Source: a bacterium (GTDB taxonomy: Bacteria; Patescibacteriota; Microgenomatia; UBA1406; GWC2-37-13). Taken from it: a stretch of 64,000 nucleotides of DNA. Below the pieces are notes generated by a model. That model ran no database searches and was not told the DNA's origin. It saw only the letters and a list, made by a program, of their open reading frames with translations. This document shows, in pieces, positions 24,822-34,048 of this stretch. How positions within the stretch are numbered: position 1 is the first letter of the stretch; each line of letters begins with the position of its first letter. The position numbers and the translations under genes were made by a program. The stretch is taken from the NCBI GenBank assembly GCA_021796235.1, contig JAJYOJ010000005.1, positions 1-64,000 of the forward strand. The letters run 5' to 3'.

Positions 24822-25140
24822 ATATTACAGAAAGAAAATGTTTTACTAAATTTTGGATTATCCCAATTGTTAGAAAGCCAAAAGCTATAATAACAAAAAT
24901 TTCAGCTTCACTTATGAACCCGATTTGAGCCATGAAGGCAGTGAGCAAAAGAAAGATAAGTGTTAAGATAGTGTGAGTCTTGGCAGATATTTTAAAAAGT
25001 TGGATTGCAGGAAAATACATGATGAGAAAAATACAGCCAATACCGATGTGATTATCGATAAAAGAATAATCTTTTAAAAGGATTACTAAGGACGACCAGA
25101 TGCAGATGAAAACAATGTTTTTTATTTTTTTAGTTTCCAT
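24808..25140 (-). CDS. Small membrane protein, 110 aa
   Basis: A small protein with four closely packed hydrophobic segments (about 7-23, 29-48, 53-72, 78-100), almost no soluble part, and no recognised family. It overlaps the 3' end of the 699-aa GT-C gene by 19 bp and the next small membrane gene by 14 bp. The position and translational coupling point to a membrane complex with the GT-C enzymes, but this is inference. Confidence 0.55.
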   Translation of the reverse strand: METKKIKNIVFICIWSSLVILLKDYSFIDNHIGIGCIFLIMYFPAIQLFKISAKTHTILTLIFLLLTAFMAQIGFISEAEIFVIIAFGFLTIGIIQNLVKHFLSVIYEIN

Positions 25141-27221
25141 ATTAAAAAATGATAAAAAAAATAAAAAATTATAAGAAAAAATGTAACAAAGCTAACAAAC
25201 ATTTCCATATTTAAGAAACGTTGCGGGAAGAAATCTAAAACGATCTTAAAATTATAACTTCCATCAGGATTTTTTATGCAGTCACTTGCTTGCTGACATG
25301 CTTGTAAAGGATTAATTATCCAAGCATTTGCGTAGCCATTGACAATTGTGTGGTTTGAAGCTGAAAGTTGAATTTCCGTTTTTTTGCCTTGCGGCATAAG
25401 ATAGATGCGCCATAAGGGGTCAAAACTTTCGAAGAAAATCAATTTGAAAGGAAAAAGCGCATGAGAAATATTGACTTCGTATTTTGCGCTATTAATTTTT
25501 TTGTACGTTATAGAGATTGGTCTTGTGGTTTGAATAAAAATATGAGGGTTATATTTGTTTACTTGATAAAGAGCTATTTTATCATTGTCGAGAAGCATTG
25601 TAATTTTATGTTTATCGACCAACATTTTAAGATTGTTATAGAGATCTAGATCATTTGGTTGCAATGCATTTTTCCTTACTGCGATATATTTTATATCCGT
25701 TAGACTTACCTGGCTTAAAATATCTTTATGAATCTTAACGCTAATAGAGTTTAAAAAATCATTGATATATGGCACTTTTCGATCGCTAATTGTTATAGAG
25801 CCCGGGACAGAAGAGAAGCCGGAAAATATGTCCCATGTTCCATCACATAATCCATGAAATTTTTTATCATCATTAAATGCAATTACTCCACTGCCTGCTG
25901 GTAAAAAAAGAGCTTTTGCTCCGTCTTTCTTATTGTTGAAATATGTCTCAACATTATAATAAGCTTGGGGGAATAGTTTGGTGCGAAGTCTTAGATCACA
26001 TCCCCTTCCTGGATACCAGTTCCCAACATTGTCAGTAATCCAAGGAGAAAAAAGCACTAAAAGGATAACTAAGCATAAGGGAATAATGAAACGATACTTT
26101 TTAAATAGTTGAGAAATAAAATCAAGAGTAAAGCTAGCCAGGACGATATAGGCGAAACTTGACAATGAAATAAATCTCAAGAAATCTCGGATAACATTAG
26201 AAAAAGGTATTTCTAACAAAAGAAATCGGTAAAAATTGAGAATGTAAAGAAAAAAGGGAATAAGACCGATTAACCAAAAAGAAAGAATAAGGGATCTATT
26301 TTTTTTTAATAAAAGAGCACTAATTGCTATAAAAGGGACAATAAATGAAAGCAAAATCATATGAGAACGATTGACTGCTAGTTCATACATATAATTTGAC
26401 AGCGTTCCCCATAGGCGAATAAAATCAAGAGGTTGGAATCTGTCCATGAGTCCGAGACTCACGGCGCTATTGACGATATCAGAACCGGATATGACTTTAT
26501 CGGGGAAGATGACAAGATTCAATATCCAGTATAAGTTCAGCAATAAAAAAAGCCCAAAAATTATACTTACCTGTTTTATATACTTTTTTAAAGTATTTCT
26601 GTCTTTTATAAGATATACGCTTAATGCTAAAAAAATCAGTGGAATCCAAATAATCGCTTGAGATTGCATCACAGCCAAGGAAAATGATAGAGCCGTAATT
26701 AGTGAGAAGCTAAACGAATCTTTTTTAACCGCCTGGATAAAACAGAAAGTAATAAGCGGAAAAAGAGCTAATGTAAGTAAAGCATACTGCCAACCCATTA
26801 TTGAATAGTTAAAAAAAATCGGCAACGTAATATACAGAAGTCCGCCCAAAAAAGAAATAAACGGTGTTATTTTAAGATATTTAAGTAAAAGAAACATCGA
26901 AAAAGCCGCCAAGACAAACAAAAAAACAAGCAAGAACTTGGTATAAAATTCTCCATTAATATTAAAAAGCGAAAATAATTTAATAACAAAAATAAAAGGA
27001 AGATCATTAATAGTAGATTGACGGGTTCCAAATAAAAACCCCTGGTTGGTCCATGTAAAAAATTTGTTCTGTACGGCTTGATTCATTTGGGAAACCGTAA
27101 CGGGTAGACCCCAGTCGGCACCAACTATAGCTCCAGGTGAAAAAATAACAGTTCTAAAGAAATAGACTGTTGTTAAAATAAAAATCAATAGAGTAAGAAG
27201 TGTTGTTCTAATCGATTTCAT
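25122..27221 (-). CDS. Large GT-C membrane glycosyltransferase, 699 aa
   Basis: Paralogue of the 819-aa protein. About 11 membrane helices fill residues 1-400; an external domain (~410-660) has FPLFIFFESF-type text (FPFKLIFFESFDPLWRIYL), then NGYANAWIINP, a Cys pair, IKNPDGSYNF and FFPQ, and one last helix. The first loop GADWGLPVTVSQMNQAVQNK and NDLPFIFVIKLF fit GT-C enzymes. Expected role is sugar transfer from a lipid carrier outside the membrane. It overlaps the upstream methyltransferase by 4 bp. Confidence 0.72.
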   Translation of the reverse strand: MKSIRTTLLTLLIFILTTVYFFRTVIFSPGAIVGADWGLPVTVSQMNQAVQNKFFTWTNQGFLFGTRQSTINDLPFIFVIKLFSLFNINGEFYTKFLLVFLFVLAAFSMFLLLKYLKITPFISFLGGLLYITLPIFFNYSIMGWQYALLTLALFPLITFCFIQAVKKDSFSFSLITALSFSLAVMQSQAIIWIPLIFLALSVYLIKDRNTLKKYIKQVSIIFGLFLLLNLYWILNLVIFPDKVISGSDIVNSAVSLGLMDRFQPLDFIRLWGTLSNYMYELAVNRSHMILLSFIVPFIAISALLLKKNRSLILSFWLIGLIPFFLYILNFYRFLLLEIPFSNVIRDFLRFISLSSFAYIVLASFTLDFISQLFKKYRFIIPLCLVILLVLFSPWITDNVGNWYPGRGCDLRLRTKLFPQAYYNVETYFNNKKDGAKALFLPAGSGVIAFNDDKKFHGLCDGTWDIFSGFSSVPGSITISDRKVPYINDFLNSISVKIHKDILSQVSLTDIKYIAVRKNALQPNDLDLYNNLKMLVDKHKITMLLDNDKIALYQVNKYNPHIFIQTTRPISITYKKINSAKYEVNISHALFPFKLIFFESFDPLWRIYLMPQGKKTEIQLSASNHTIVNGYANAWIINPLQACQQASDCIKNPDGSYNFKIVLDFFPQRFLNMEMFVSFVTFFLIIFYFFYHFLIWKLKK

Positions 27222-27958
27222 AGTTTATTTTTTATTCTAAAAACAATGCCGATACAAAGGCACAGATATGGAGCAAGGAATGATTTTTCGATATATTTAG
27301 AGAATAAATTATAACTTCCTGATTTTAGTATTTTTGGGAATCTGGAAAGAATGTCAGAGTCTCTCCCGTAAATAAGAAAAACCTCTTGCCTCAAGCGATT
27401 GGCTAATTTTATAAGATCACTTTTTGAATACTCTGTTTCCCAACCGAAAGGGTGGGTATTTTTTATCATTCTTATATGTTTTGCAATTGTATAAGGCGTA
27501 AATTTTTGCGGCACATCAATAAGTAAAAATCCTCCAGGTTTAAGAACTCTTATTTGTTCCTTAAATAACGGTAAAGGATTAACAAAATGTTCCATAAGAC
27601 CAACGGAATACACGCAGTCGAAATAATTGTCAGGGAAAGGAATTTTTTCAGCGGTTGCTTTTACAATATTTAGATCCACGTCTTTTTTTGTTGCCCAGTA
27701 GTTCATTGTCCATAGAGATTCTTTAGAAAAATCCAAGCCGTAACCAATCGCCCCTTTTTTAATAAGAGATATAATGTCAGATCCGGATCCCGCTCCGAGC
27801 TCGATTATTTTCCTACCTTTTAGCGTACCCCTGAAACATTCGGCAATTACTTCTACAACCCGTTTATTGGGTTTAAAATAAGGACGGCGATTATATTTTT
27901 TCCACTCGCTGTCCCAAGTTCTTTTAACAGGATCGGTTTTATTTTTTTTGACAGACAT
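27218..27958 (-). CDS. Class I SAM-dependent methyltransferase, 246 aa
   Basis: Methyltransferase fold with motif I IIELGAGSGSDIISLIKKG, acidic residue after beta-2 (YGLDFSKESL), and the post-core FDCVYSVGLMEHFVNP, VLKPGGFLLIDVPQ. It belongs to the broad Methyltransf_11 group; the substrate is unknown but a glycan hydroxyl or acid is likely from context. The start overlaps the upstream methyltransferase by 20 bp, so two methylases are translated in tandem. The SAM supply genes metK/ahcY lie about 18 kb to the right. Confidence 0.82.
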   Translation of the reverse strand: MSVKKNKTDPVKRTWDSEWKKYNRRPYFKPNKRVVEVIAECFRGTLKGRKIIELGAGSGSDIISLIKKGAIGYGLDFSKESLWTMNYWATKKDVDLNIVKATAEKIPFPDNYFDCVYSVGLMEHFVNPLPLFKEQIRVLKPGGFLLIDVPQKFTPYTIAKHIRMIKNTHPFGWETEYSKSDLIKLANRLRQEVFLIYGRDSDILSRFPKILKSGSYNLFSKYIEKSFLAPYLCLCIGIVFRIKNKL

Positions 27959-28550
27959 AAATGAATTGAAAGGCCGTTAGAGTTGATAAAATTTTGATTT
28001 TGTGGCCTAGTCCGGTTGGAATTATTTTTTTTACCTCAAAGCCGCAGTTTTCGATCATCTCAATCGCACTTTTTTTTGTAAAGAATCTTAGGTGATCTGG
28101 TCCAATTATGCCCGGTTGGTAATCAAAGCTTCCTAGTAATAATTGTAACCTTATCTCAAATCGGGCTATATTAGGTAATGAAACAATTATTCGGCCGTCT
28201 TTTTGTAGGTATTTTTTAGCGTCGTTAATAATAATATCTGGTCTTGGTAGATGCTCAAGTATATCGGCGAAAACAATATAATCATATTTATTTTTACCAA
28301 GATTCAATTTCTCGCGATATAAATCTCTTATATAGGTGTTTCTGTAATAAGCTTTCGCGGCTGCCAACGCTTCTTCATTAATATCAATCCCATCAATTTT
28401 TACTCTCTTTTTATTTAATAACTTACCGAGGAAACCAGTATTGCAGCCAACATCTAAAACTGTGGAATGTTCCTTAATTAAAGCAGGAATAATGTTATGG
28501 GGGCTGTGAGGAGACGGGTCGTATTTTAATAGCTGATCTTTAACAAACAT
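27939..28550 (-). CDS. Class I SAM-dependent methyltransferase, 203 aa
   Basis: Short single-domain methyltransferase: VLDVGCNTGFLGKLLNKK (motif I), IDGIDINEEAL (motif II), DYIVFADILEHLPRPD and GRIIVSLPNIARFEIR. It resembles the O-methyltransferases often placed among glycosyltransferases. There is no membrane segment. It is 3 bp downstream of a GT2 gene and overlaps the 246-aa methyltransferase, so it could cap or modify the same glycan. Confidence 0.82.
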   Translation of the reverse strand: MFVKDQLLKYDPSPHSPHNIIPALIKEHSTVLDVGCNTGFLGKLLNKKRVKIDGIDINEEALAAAKAYYRNTYIRDLYREKLNLGKNKYDYIVFADILEHLPRPDIIINDAKKYLQKDGRIIVSLPNIARFEIRLQLLLGSFDYQPGIIGPDHLRFFTKKSAIEMIENCGFEVKKIIPTGLGHKIKILSTLTAFQFIYVCQKK

Positions 28551-28553
28551 AGG

Positions 28554-29603
28554 TTAATCATTATACGCTGTTTCAAATTTGATATCAGTAAGTCCTTTTG
28601 CCAAGAAATGCCTTTTGTAGTTATCGGTCAGAAATATTAAAGTCTTTTTTGGTAAAAATAAGGTGATTATGACGTAAAACCAGAATTTCGGATGTAAAAT
28701 ACTTATCCATCTATATTTTAAAAGAATTAATATCTCCTTCATTAACGCTCCTTTTGGGGCAAAGTTTTTAATCTGTACTAAGCCAGTATAATGCGTTACG
28801 ATATGCTTGATACAGAGCTTCTGTATGTTATTATATTTTTTATCCGAGTAAATAGTCTGAAACATTCTAACCCAAGTTTCGGTTGGTGATTTGTTATAAA
28901 TCCAGGAAACATGCCTGGTCTGGCTTTCTTTTATTCCAATTGCTACCGTGAAATCTTTTAGAAATATACATCTGTGTTTCTTTAAAATGCTAGCAAAAGG
29001 ATAGATGTGTGTAGTAAATACGTCTTCATTGAAAGGCACATCAATGTATTTTCTAATATAGGCGAGTCCAGAGAGTTGGCCAACCGATCCAAAAATGGCG
29101 GTTATAGCCCGATTGCCGTCCTGCAAGCTGAGAATTGTGTTTTTTGTTTTATCCGGAGGATAGACGGCGCGGACCGGTTTATTAATATCAGTTTCATACC
29201 AAAAATATGGCCTGGTTATTGCCCCGATATTTTTTCCCGAAAAAAAAGCGTCATGGGTTTTTTGCAGTGCGTCTTTTGCTAAAATATCATCCTGGCCCAT
29301 AAGAAAAAGGACATCATTTTTGGCTCGCAAAGCAATTTTTTTTATATTTTTCGGGTAACCGAGATTTTTTTTATTTTTAAAGTATCTTATTCTATTATCA
29401 TGATATGATTCAATAATCTTTCTAGTCTTCCCTATTTCTTCCTTAAGTTCTGGTGGATTATCGTCGCCGATAATAATTTCGTAGTTGTTGAATTTTTGCT
29501 TTACTATGCTGTTTAAGGCATGTTTTAATAGGTGAGAACCTTTGTAAACGGGTATTACGATGCTAAATGATAGAGATTTTTTTTTAGAACTTATTGCTTC
29601 CAT
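28554..29603 (-). CDS. GT2 glycosyltransferase, 349 aa
   Basis: The GT-A domain begins SFSIVIPVYKGSHLLKHAL, with IIGDDNPP replacing the usual VDDGS and LMGQDDILAKDAL as the metal-binding region. An amphipathic helical C-terminal third (~270-349) ends in a hydrophobic stretch (FWFYVIITLFLPKKTLIFL), which may tie it to the membrane. Acceptor and donor are unknown. The stop and the neighbouring start are 3 bp apart, and the upstream GT4 gene shares a single base with it. Confidence 0.82.
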   Translation of the reverse strand: MEAISSKKKSLSFSIVIPVYKGSHLLKHALNSIVKQKFNNYEIIIGDDNPPELKEEIGKTRKIIESYHDNRIRYFKNKKNLGYPKNIKKIALRAKNDVLFLMGQDDILAKDALQKTHDAFFSGKNIGAITRPYFWYETDINKPVRAVYPPDKTKNTILSLQDGNRAITAIFGSVGQLSGLAYIRKYIDVPFNEDVFTTHIYPFASILKKHRCIFLKDFTVAIGIKESQTRHVSWIYNKSPTETWVRMFQTIYSDKKYNNIQKLCIKHIVTHYTGLVQIKNFAPKGALMKEILILLKYRWISILHPKFWFYVIITLFLPKKTLIFLTDNYKRHFLAKGLTDIKFETAYND

Positions 29604-30712
29604 TATATTATTTTATTTAAAAAAAGCGACTCTCTTTTGACGCAGGCGTTCCAACTTAACTCCTTACCGAAAATATTTCCAGAGTCATTGATTGCAACTT
29701 TTTCTTTTTCTGCTTCTAATATTTTGTTGGCTTTATCAGCAAAGAGAGCGATATTAAAACGAGGAACAACAGTGATAAGTTTAACAAAAATATCGCGATA
29801 AATAGGTAAATCATAAGCAATAACCGGTATTCCACACGCCAGCGCTTCTGCAAGAACCAGACCAAAGCCCTCCTCTTGACTCGGAAAAATAAAAAGGCGA
29901 CCCGACTTAATTATGGAAAACGCTTTTTTATCTTCAAGATAACCGAGCAGAACAATATTGTTTTGAAGTTTTGCCAACCTGACTTTTTTCTTTAGTTTAA
30001 TTAAGGTTGATTCATCTCCTTTTCCTATAACGGCAAGCTTCGCATGCGGTAATTTAGTTACAACTTTTTCCCAAATTTCAACCAAATCAAAAATTCCTTT
30101 AGAAGGGTGGAGGCGGGCCATAAAAACAGCGTCGTATTTTTCTTTTGCCGGTTTAATTTTGCTTAAAAAATGCAAATCAACTCCCAAATGATTAATAAAC
30201 AATTTGTTTTTTTGAAAACCATTGCGCTCTAGTTCTTCCTTCAGCAAATTATTATCAACAATAATTAAATCGGCAAAGCGTTTTATTAGGAATAAACTTA
30301 TTGCCTGAGAATAATGCGAAATTGATCGCTCAGCTGGAATCAGATGAAAAATCTTTTGAACCCATTTTACCCGCTTATTTCTTAACTTAAGGATAAAAAT
30401 AGGAAAAGTATCAGGCAACGCATCGGAAGTTGCATAAAGAATATCTCTACTACATATTTTGATTCTTAAAAATAAAGCTTTTAAAACTCTTTGTATATAA
30501 ATTGCAAAAATATTTTTGAATTTTCTTTCTTTCGTTGTCAAAATAAAGTTTGCCTTTAACTTTGAATCAATACAGAGTTTTTTCCCGAGATATGACGTAA
30601 TAACAAATAAATTGCGATTTTTTATTCTTTTGAAAATTTCAATAAAAGCAATATCTCCCCCGCTCTTTCCTTGCGTATAGGCGTTCATGAAAGCGTAGAT
30701 AGTTTTGCTCAT
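29603..30712 (-). CDS. GT4 glycosyltransferase, 369 aa
   Basis: A GT-B enzyme. The N-terminal half has MNAYTQGKSGGDIAFIEIF, the C-terminal half FMARLHPSKGIFDLVEIWEKV, AVIGKGDE, VLLGYLEDKKAFSIIKSGRLF and the nucleotide-sugar motif PSQEEGFGLVLAEALACGIPVIAYDLP with the conserved EX7E spacing. This is a retaining transferase acting on the cytoplasmic face. It overlaps the upstream GT2 gene by 4 bp, within the ten-gene leftward operon. Confidence 0.88.
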   Translation of the reverse strand: MSKTIYAFMNAYTQGKSGGDIAFIEIFKRIKNRNLFVITSYLGKKLCIDSKLKANFILTTKERKFKNIFAIYIQRVLKALFLRIKICSRDILYATSDALPDTFPIFILKLRNKRVKWVQKIFHLIPAERSISHYSQAISLFLIKRFADLIIVDNNLLKEELERNGFQKNKLFINHLGVDLHFLSKIKPAKEKYDAVFMARLHPSKGIFDLVEIWEKVVTKLPHAKLAVIGKGDESTLIKLKKKVRLAKLQNNIVLLGYLEDKKAFSIIKSGRLFIFPSQEEGFGLVLAEALACGIPVIAYDLPIYRDIFVKLITVVPRFNIALFADKANKILEAEKEKVAINDSGNIFGKELSWNACVKRESLFLNKII

Positions 30713-31644
30713 AAATTAAAAAGTTTTTTGCCAGATCCTTTAATTAAATAAATAAAACCAACTAAGATGCTACTTACATACTCAAGGTTTCTCCTAATAA
30801 ATGCGAAGCTGATGTAAAAGATAAGTTTTATTTTTTCGATTGTATTGAATTCGCTTTTTAAAGTGTAGAATATGGAATAAACTAAATTGAAAGCAAAAAA
30901 AATTGGAAAGCAGGCATAACGCAATATAACCTTTAAGATTTTTTTATCAAATGTGAGATTCTTTAATATTTCAAAGCGCCTAAAGTGATAACCCGTATCG
31001 CGCTTAAAAAATAAGACGTCATCCGTTTTTACCATTTTTCCTCGAAGTAGTACTCTAAGAATTGTTAAATAATCGCTGCTTTTAAAAAAAGGCCTCGAAT
31101 CAATTTGATAGCCGCCAATTTTTTTTAACACCTCAGTCCTGTGCAGGCCGTAGAAGAATGAAAGTTCCCCGGTTTTAATAAAATATAACAATGTATCTAA
31201 CCGGGATGAACTATTTAAGAAAGCTAATTTTTTATGTCTAATTAATGTGCTCGCTCCGACGTTTGCAAATCTTGAGACTGCCAAAACAGCATCTTTGTTC
31301 TTTTTTAACAAATTAGCCAGTTTTTCCAAGAAACTCTTATCCCAATAGTCGTCTTGAGCCGCCCAAACGAAATATTTTCCTTTGGCTTGATTCAATACAT
31401 AATTAAAATTATTTGCAAATCCAAGATTTTTTCTTTGCCTTATATATTTAATTCTCTTATCTTTGCTAAGATAATTCTCGCACAGAGTTTCGGTTTTATC
31501 GTTTGAGGCATCATCCGAAATAATAAGTTCAAAGTGGGTATAAGTTTGGTTTAACAAAGAAGAAATTGCTTGTTTGATATTTTTTTCCCCATTGTAAGCT
31601 GGCATTCCAATGCTTATTAGTTCTTTGGACTCTGGATTTTTCAT
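30709..31644 (-). CDS. GT2 glycosyltransferase, 311 aa
   Basis: GT-A fold with ISIGMPAYNGEKNIKQAISSLL, IISDDASNDKT, and the metal site FVWAAQDDYWDKSFLEKL. The C-terminus (~215-311) has an amphipathic or hydrophobic stretch (ILRYACFPIFFAFNLVYSIFY). The frame is open to a TTG at 31650, but the ATG at 31644 fits: TACAAT at 31652-31657 predicts transcription one base before it. It is the first gene of a ten-gene leftward operon of transferases, methylases and GT-C proteins. Confidence 0.85.
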   Translation of the reverse strand: MKNPESKELISIGMPAYNGEKNIKQAISSLLNQTYTHFELIISDDASNDKTETLCENYLSKDKRIKYIRQRKNLGFANNFNYVLNQAKGKYFVWAAQDDYWDKSFLEKLANLLKKNKDAVLAVSRFANVGASTLIRHKKLAFLNSSSRLDTLLYFIKTGELSFFYGLHRTEVLKKIGGYQIDSRPFFKSSDYLTILRVLLRGKMVKTDDVLFFKRDTGYHFRRFEILKNLTFDKKILKVILRYACFPIFFAFNLVYSIFYTLKSEFNTIEKIKLIFYISFAFIRRNLEYVSSILVGFIYLIKGSGKKLFNL

Positions 31645-31651
31645 TAGCAAT

Positions 31652-31657
31652 ATTGTA
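31652..31657 (-). promoter_or_regulatory. -10 element of the ten-gene glycan operon
   Basis: TACAAT on the minus strand; +1 near 31645, one base before the ATG at 31644. It likely drives genes down to 20934. Confidence 0.45.
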
Positions 31658-31689
31658 CTATAGACGTGTTGTTTTTATTTTGATCATAA

Positions 31690-32943
31690 ATGTTGGTCCC
31701 CAAAGTCAAAAAATACAAAGTTAGTAACTGTAGAATTTGCGGTAGTAATAAACTCTACAATTTTTTGTCTCTAGGTACGATGCCGATACCCAACGGCTTT
31801 ATAACAAAAAAAGAACTTAAGCAAAAAGAGCTTCATTACCCACTAGCAGTCTGTGTGTGCGAAACTTGCTGGCTAGTTCAGCTTACTCACGTCATACCGG
31901 CAGATATTATGTTCAAAAACTATTTGTATATACCTTCCACATCAACAACAATGCTTGAACATTTTAAGTCTATGGCGCAAGGAATTATTAAAGAATACGG
32001 TCTGGAATCAAACGATTTTGTTATTGATATCGGTAGCAACGATGGCACACTCCTCGTTTTTTTTAAAGAGCAGGAAATGCAGGTTTTAGGTATCGATCCG
32101 GCGTCGAATTTGGCCCAGGTTGCAAGACTAAAAGGCATAGAGACAATCGATAAACTATTTGGGGAGAACCTCGCTAAAGAGATCGTTAAAGATAAGAGTA
32201 AGGCAAAGATAATAACCGCGACAAACGTTGTTGCGCATATCGATAATCTTCACGATTTATGTCGGGGTATAAACTTACTTCTCGACAAAAACGGCATTTT
32301 CATTATCGAATTTCCTTATGTTATTGATCTACTTGACAGAAATGAGTTCGATACGATTTATCACGAGCATCTTTCCTACTTTGCCATAAGGCCACTGGTC
32401 GAACTTTTCAAAAAATACAGCATGCAAATTATTGATATTAAAAGAATGCCGGTACACGGAGGTTTGATGCGGATTTATGTGAGTAAAACTAACTCAAATC
32501 ACAAGCCAAAAAAGATAGTTAAAGAATTTATTACCCAGGAATTATTGAAAAAACTGGATAGAAGAGATACGTATGACGAATTTGCCCGAAGAGTAAAGAA
32601 TATTCGCAGAGACCTGGTTTTATATTTGAAAAGACTGCGAAAACGCGGCAAAAAAATTGTAGGATATGGAGCCTCTGCCAAAGGCAACGTTCTTACCAAT
32701 TATTGTAAGATCGGAACAGATCTTCTGGATTACATTGTTGACTCAATTCCCTATAAGCAAGGCCGATATACCCCGGGTACCCACATTCCCATATTCCCCG
32801 AAAACAAACTAGAAAAAGAAATGCCGGAATATGCCTTATTGTTATCCTGGAACTTTGCCGAAGAAATTCTTCGTAAACAAGTTAGTTATCGGGAAAAAGG
32901 AGGCCAGTTTATAATCACGATCCCCTATTTACGGATTGAGTAG
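31690..32943 (+). CDS. Sugar C-methyltransferase (zinc-binding, NovU/TylC3-like)
   Basis: A 417-residue three-domain enzyme. The N-terminal zinc domain has NCRICGS and CVCETCWL; the central SAM domain has [15 protein letters not shown] and FIIEFPYV followed by the catalytic-region YHEHLSYF; the C-terminal domain has [14 protein letters not shown] and [12 protein letters not shown]. This family adds a methyl to carbon 3 of dTDP-4-keto-deoxysugars to make branched sugars. It is the only forward gene between two leftward operons, with a weak TATTTT just upstream. Substrate may link to the RmlC-type epimerase, but this is inference. Confidence 0.88.
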   Translation: MLVPKVKKYKVSNCRICGSNKLYNFLSLGTMPIPNGFITKKELKQKELHYPLAVCVCETCWLVQLTHVIPADIMFKNYLYIPSTSTTMLEHFKSMAQGIIKEYGLESNDFVIDIGSNDGTLLVFFKEQEMQVLGIDPASNLAQVARLKGIETIDKLFGENLAKEIVKDKSKAKIITATNVVAHIDNLHDLCRGINLLLDKNGIFIIEFPYVIDLLDRNEFDTIYHEHLSYFAIRPLVELFKKYSMQIIDIKRMPVHGGLMRIYVSKTNSNHKPKKIVKEFITQELLKKLDRRDTYDEFARRVKNIRRDLVLYLKRLRKRGKKIVGYGASAKGNVLTNYCKIGTDLLDYIVDSIPYKQGRYTPGTHIPIFPENKLEKEMPEYALLLSWNFAEEILRKQVSYREKGGQFIITIPYLRIE

Positions 32944-32945
32944 TT

Positions 32946-33497
32946 TTACTTTTTTCTTACTTTGATTAATTTAGCGGGATTTCCGCCAATAACCGAATAG
33001 GGTGGAAAGGATTTGGTCACGACGCTGTTTGCTCCAACAATACAATGTTTTCCAAGATGTACTCCTTTAAGGATAAAGCTGTGTGTACCAATAAAACAAC
33101 CATCATTTATTTCAACAGGCTTGCCTGCAGATACTTGTGTGTCCATCGGTGTTAATTCACGATTACTAAAATCATGATCATGATCAAAGAGTGAAACGTT
33201 ATATGATAAAAGACATTTTTTTCCAATTGAAATCTTTTTAACTGCCGAGATCGTAAAATTTCTACCAATTTGAGTACCGTTGTCTATAAAGATTAAATTT
33301 TTTTTTCCGTCATTAGGATAAGTTTGGAGCCAGGCATTTTTTCCTATAAGAACATTGTCGCCGAGTGTTATGCCTTTTAAACTAACAAATAAAAAATCAT
33401 AACCCGGTCCAATAAAACTGTTTTTTCCAATTTTTAATCCTTTAAGGCGAGCTGGAAGCGTATTTAAATACGCTAGTATTTTTACAATTAAATTCAT
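32946..33497 (-). CDS. Hexapeptide-repeat acyltransferase
   Basis: A left-handed beta-helix protein of 183 residues with repeats such as IGKNSFIGPGYD, LGDNVLIGKNAW, IGRNFTISA, IGKKCLLSYNVSLFDHDH and the C-terminal LGKHCIVGANSVVTKSFPPYSVIGGNPAKLI. His at the DHDH turn is the usual catalytic base of sugar O-acetyltransferases. Its N-terminus is nearly the same as that of its neighbour, from which it arose by tandem duplication. Overlap of 4 bp. Confidence 0.88.
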   Translation of the reverse strand: MNLIVKILAYLNTLPARLKGLKIGKNSFIGPGYDFLFVSLKGITLGDNVLIGKNAWLQTYPNDGKKNLIFIDNGTQIGRNFTISAVKKISIGKKCLLSYNVSLFDHDHDFSNRELTPMDTQVSAGKPVEINDGCFIGTHSFILKGVHLGKHCIVGANSVVTKSFPPYSVIGGNPAKLIKVRKK

Positions 33498-34048
33498 ATT
33501 TTTTTTATTAATCTTGCAGGTGACCCGGCAATAATTGAGTAAGCGGGAAATGATTTGGTTACAACACTATTTGCCCCAACCACACAATGTTTACTTAAAT
33601 GTACGCCTTTTAAGATAAAACTATGAGCTCCTATAAAACAATCATCTTCAATAATTACTTCTCTTATTTTCGTAAATCCGCTCTTTGTAGGCGGAATTTT
33701 ACGATTATATACATTATGTTCATGATCGTAAACGGAAACATTGTGCGAAATTTCACAATTTTTTCCGATTCTAATTTTTTTACAGCTAACACAAATAAAA
33801 TTTCGTCCAATTTTAGTTCCATCTCCAATTATTATTTCGTTATCACTCCCAACATTCGCCAACCTTCCTATTAAGCTAATTTGTGCATTTCTGTCGATAT
33901 AAACATCCTTGCCTAATCTAACACCATTAAAGTTACCAAAAATATAATTATAACCAGGCCCCAAAAAACTATTCTTTCCTACTTTTAATCCCTTAAAACG
34001 GGCAGGAAGTGTATTTAAAAATGCCAGAAACCTTACCAGTGTATTCAT
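33494..34048 (-). CDS. Hexapeptide-repeat acyltransferase (tandem paralogue)
   Basis: A protein of 184 residues. Beta-helix turns are IGRNFICVSCKKIRIGKN, HNVSVYDHEHNVYNR (catalytic-type His), IIEDDCFIGAHSFILKG and HCVVGANSVVTKSFPAYSIIAG. The N-terminal stretch FLNTLPARFKGLKVGKNSFL matches the neighbour in almost every position, and both have the same ending, so this is a recent tandem duplicate with drift in the middle. Probably two O-acetylations at different sites of one glycan. Confidence 0.88.
   Translation of the reverse strand: MNTLVRFLAFLNTLPARFKGLKVGKNSFLGPGYNYIFGNFNGVRLGKDVYIDRNAQISLIGRLANVGSDNEIIIGDGTKIGRNFICVSCKKIRIGKNCEISHNVSVYDHEHNVYNRKIPPTKSGFTKIREVIIEDDCFIGAHSFILKGVHLSKHCVVGANSVVTKSFPAYSIIAGSPARLIKKI

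Noticed and set aside
33494-34048. Acyltransferase pair as an assembly duplication
   Set aside because: The two copies differ through the middle of both proteins, so this is true tandem gene duplication.
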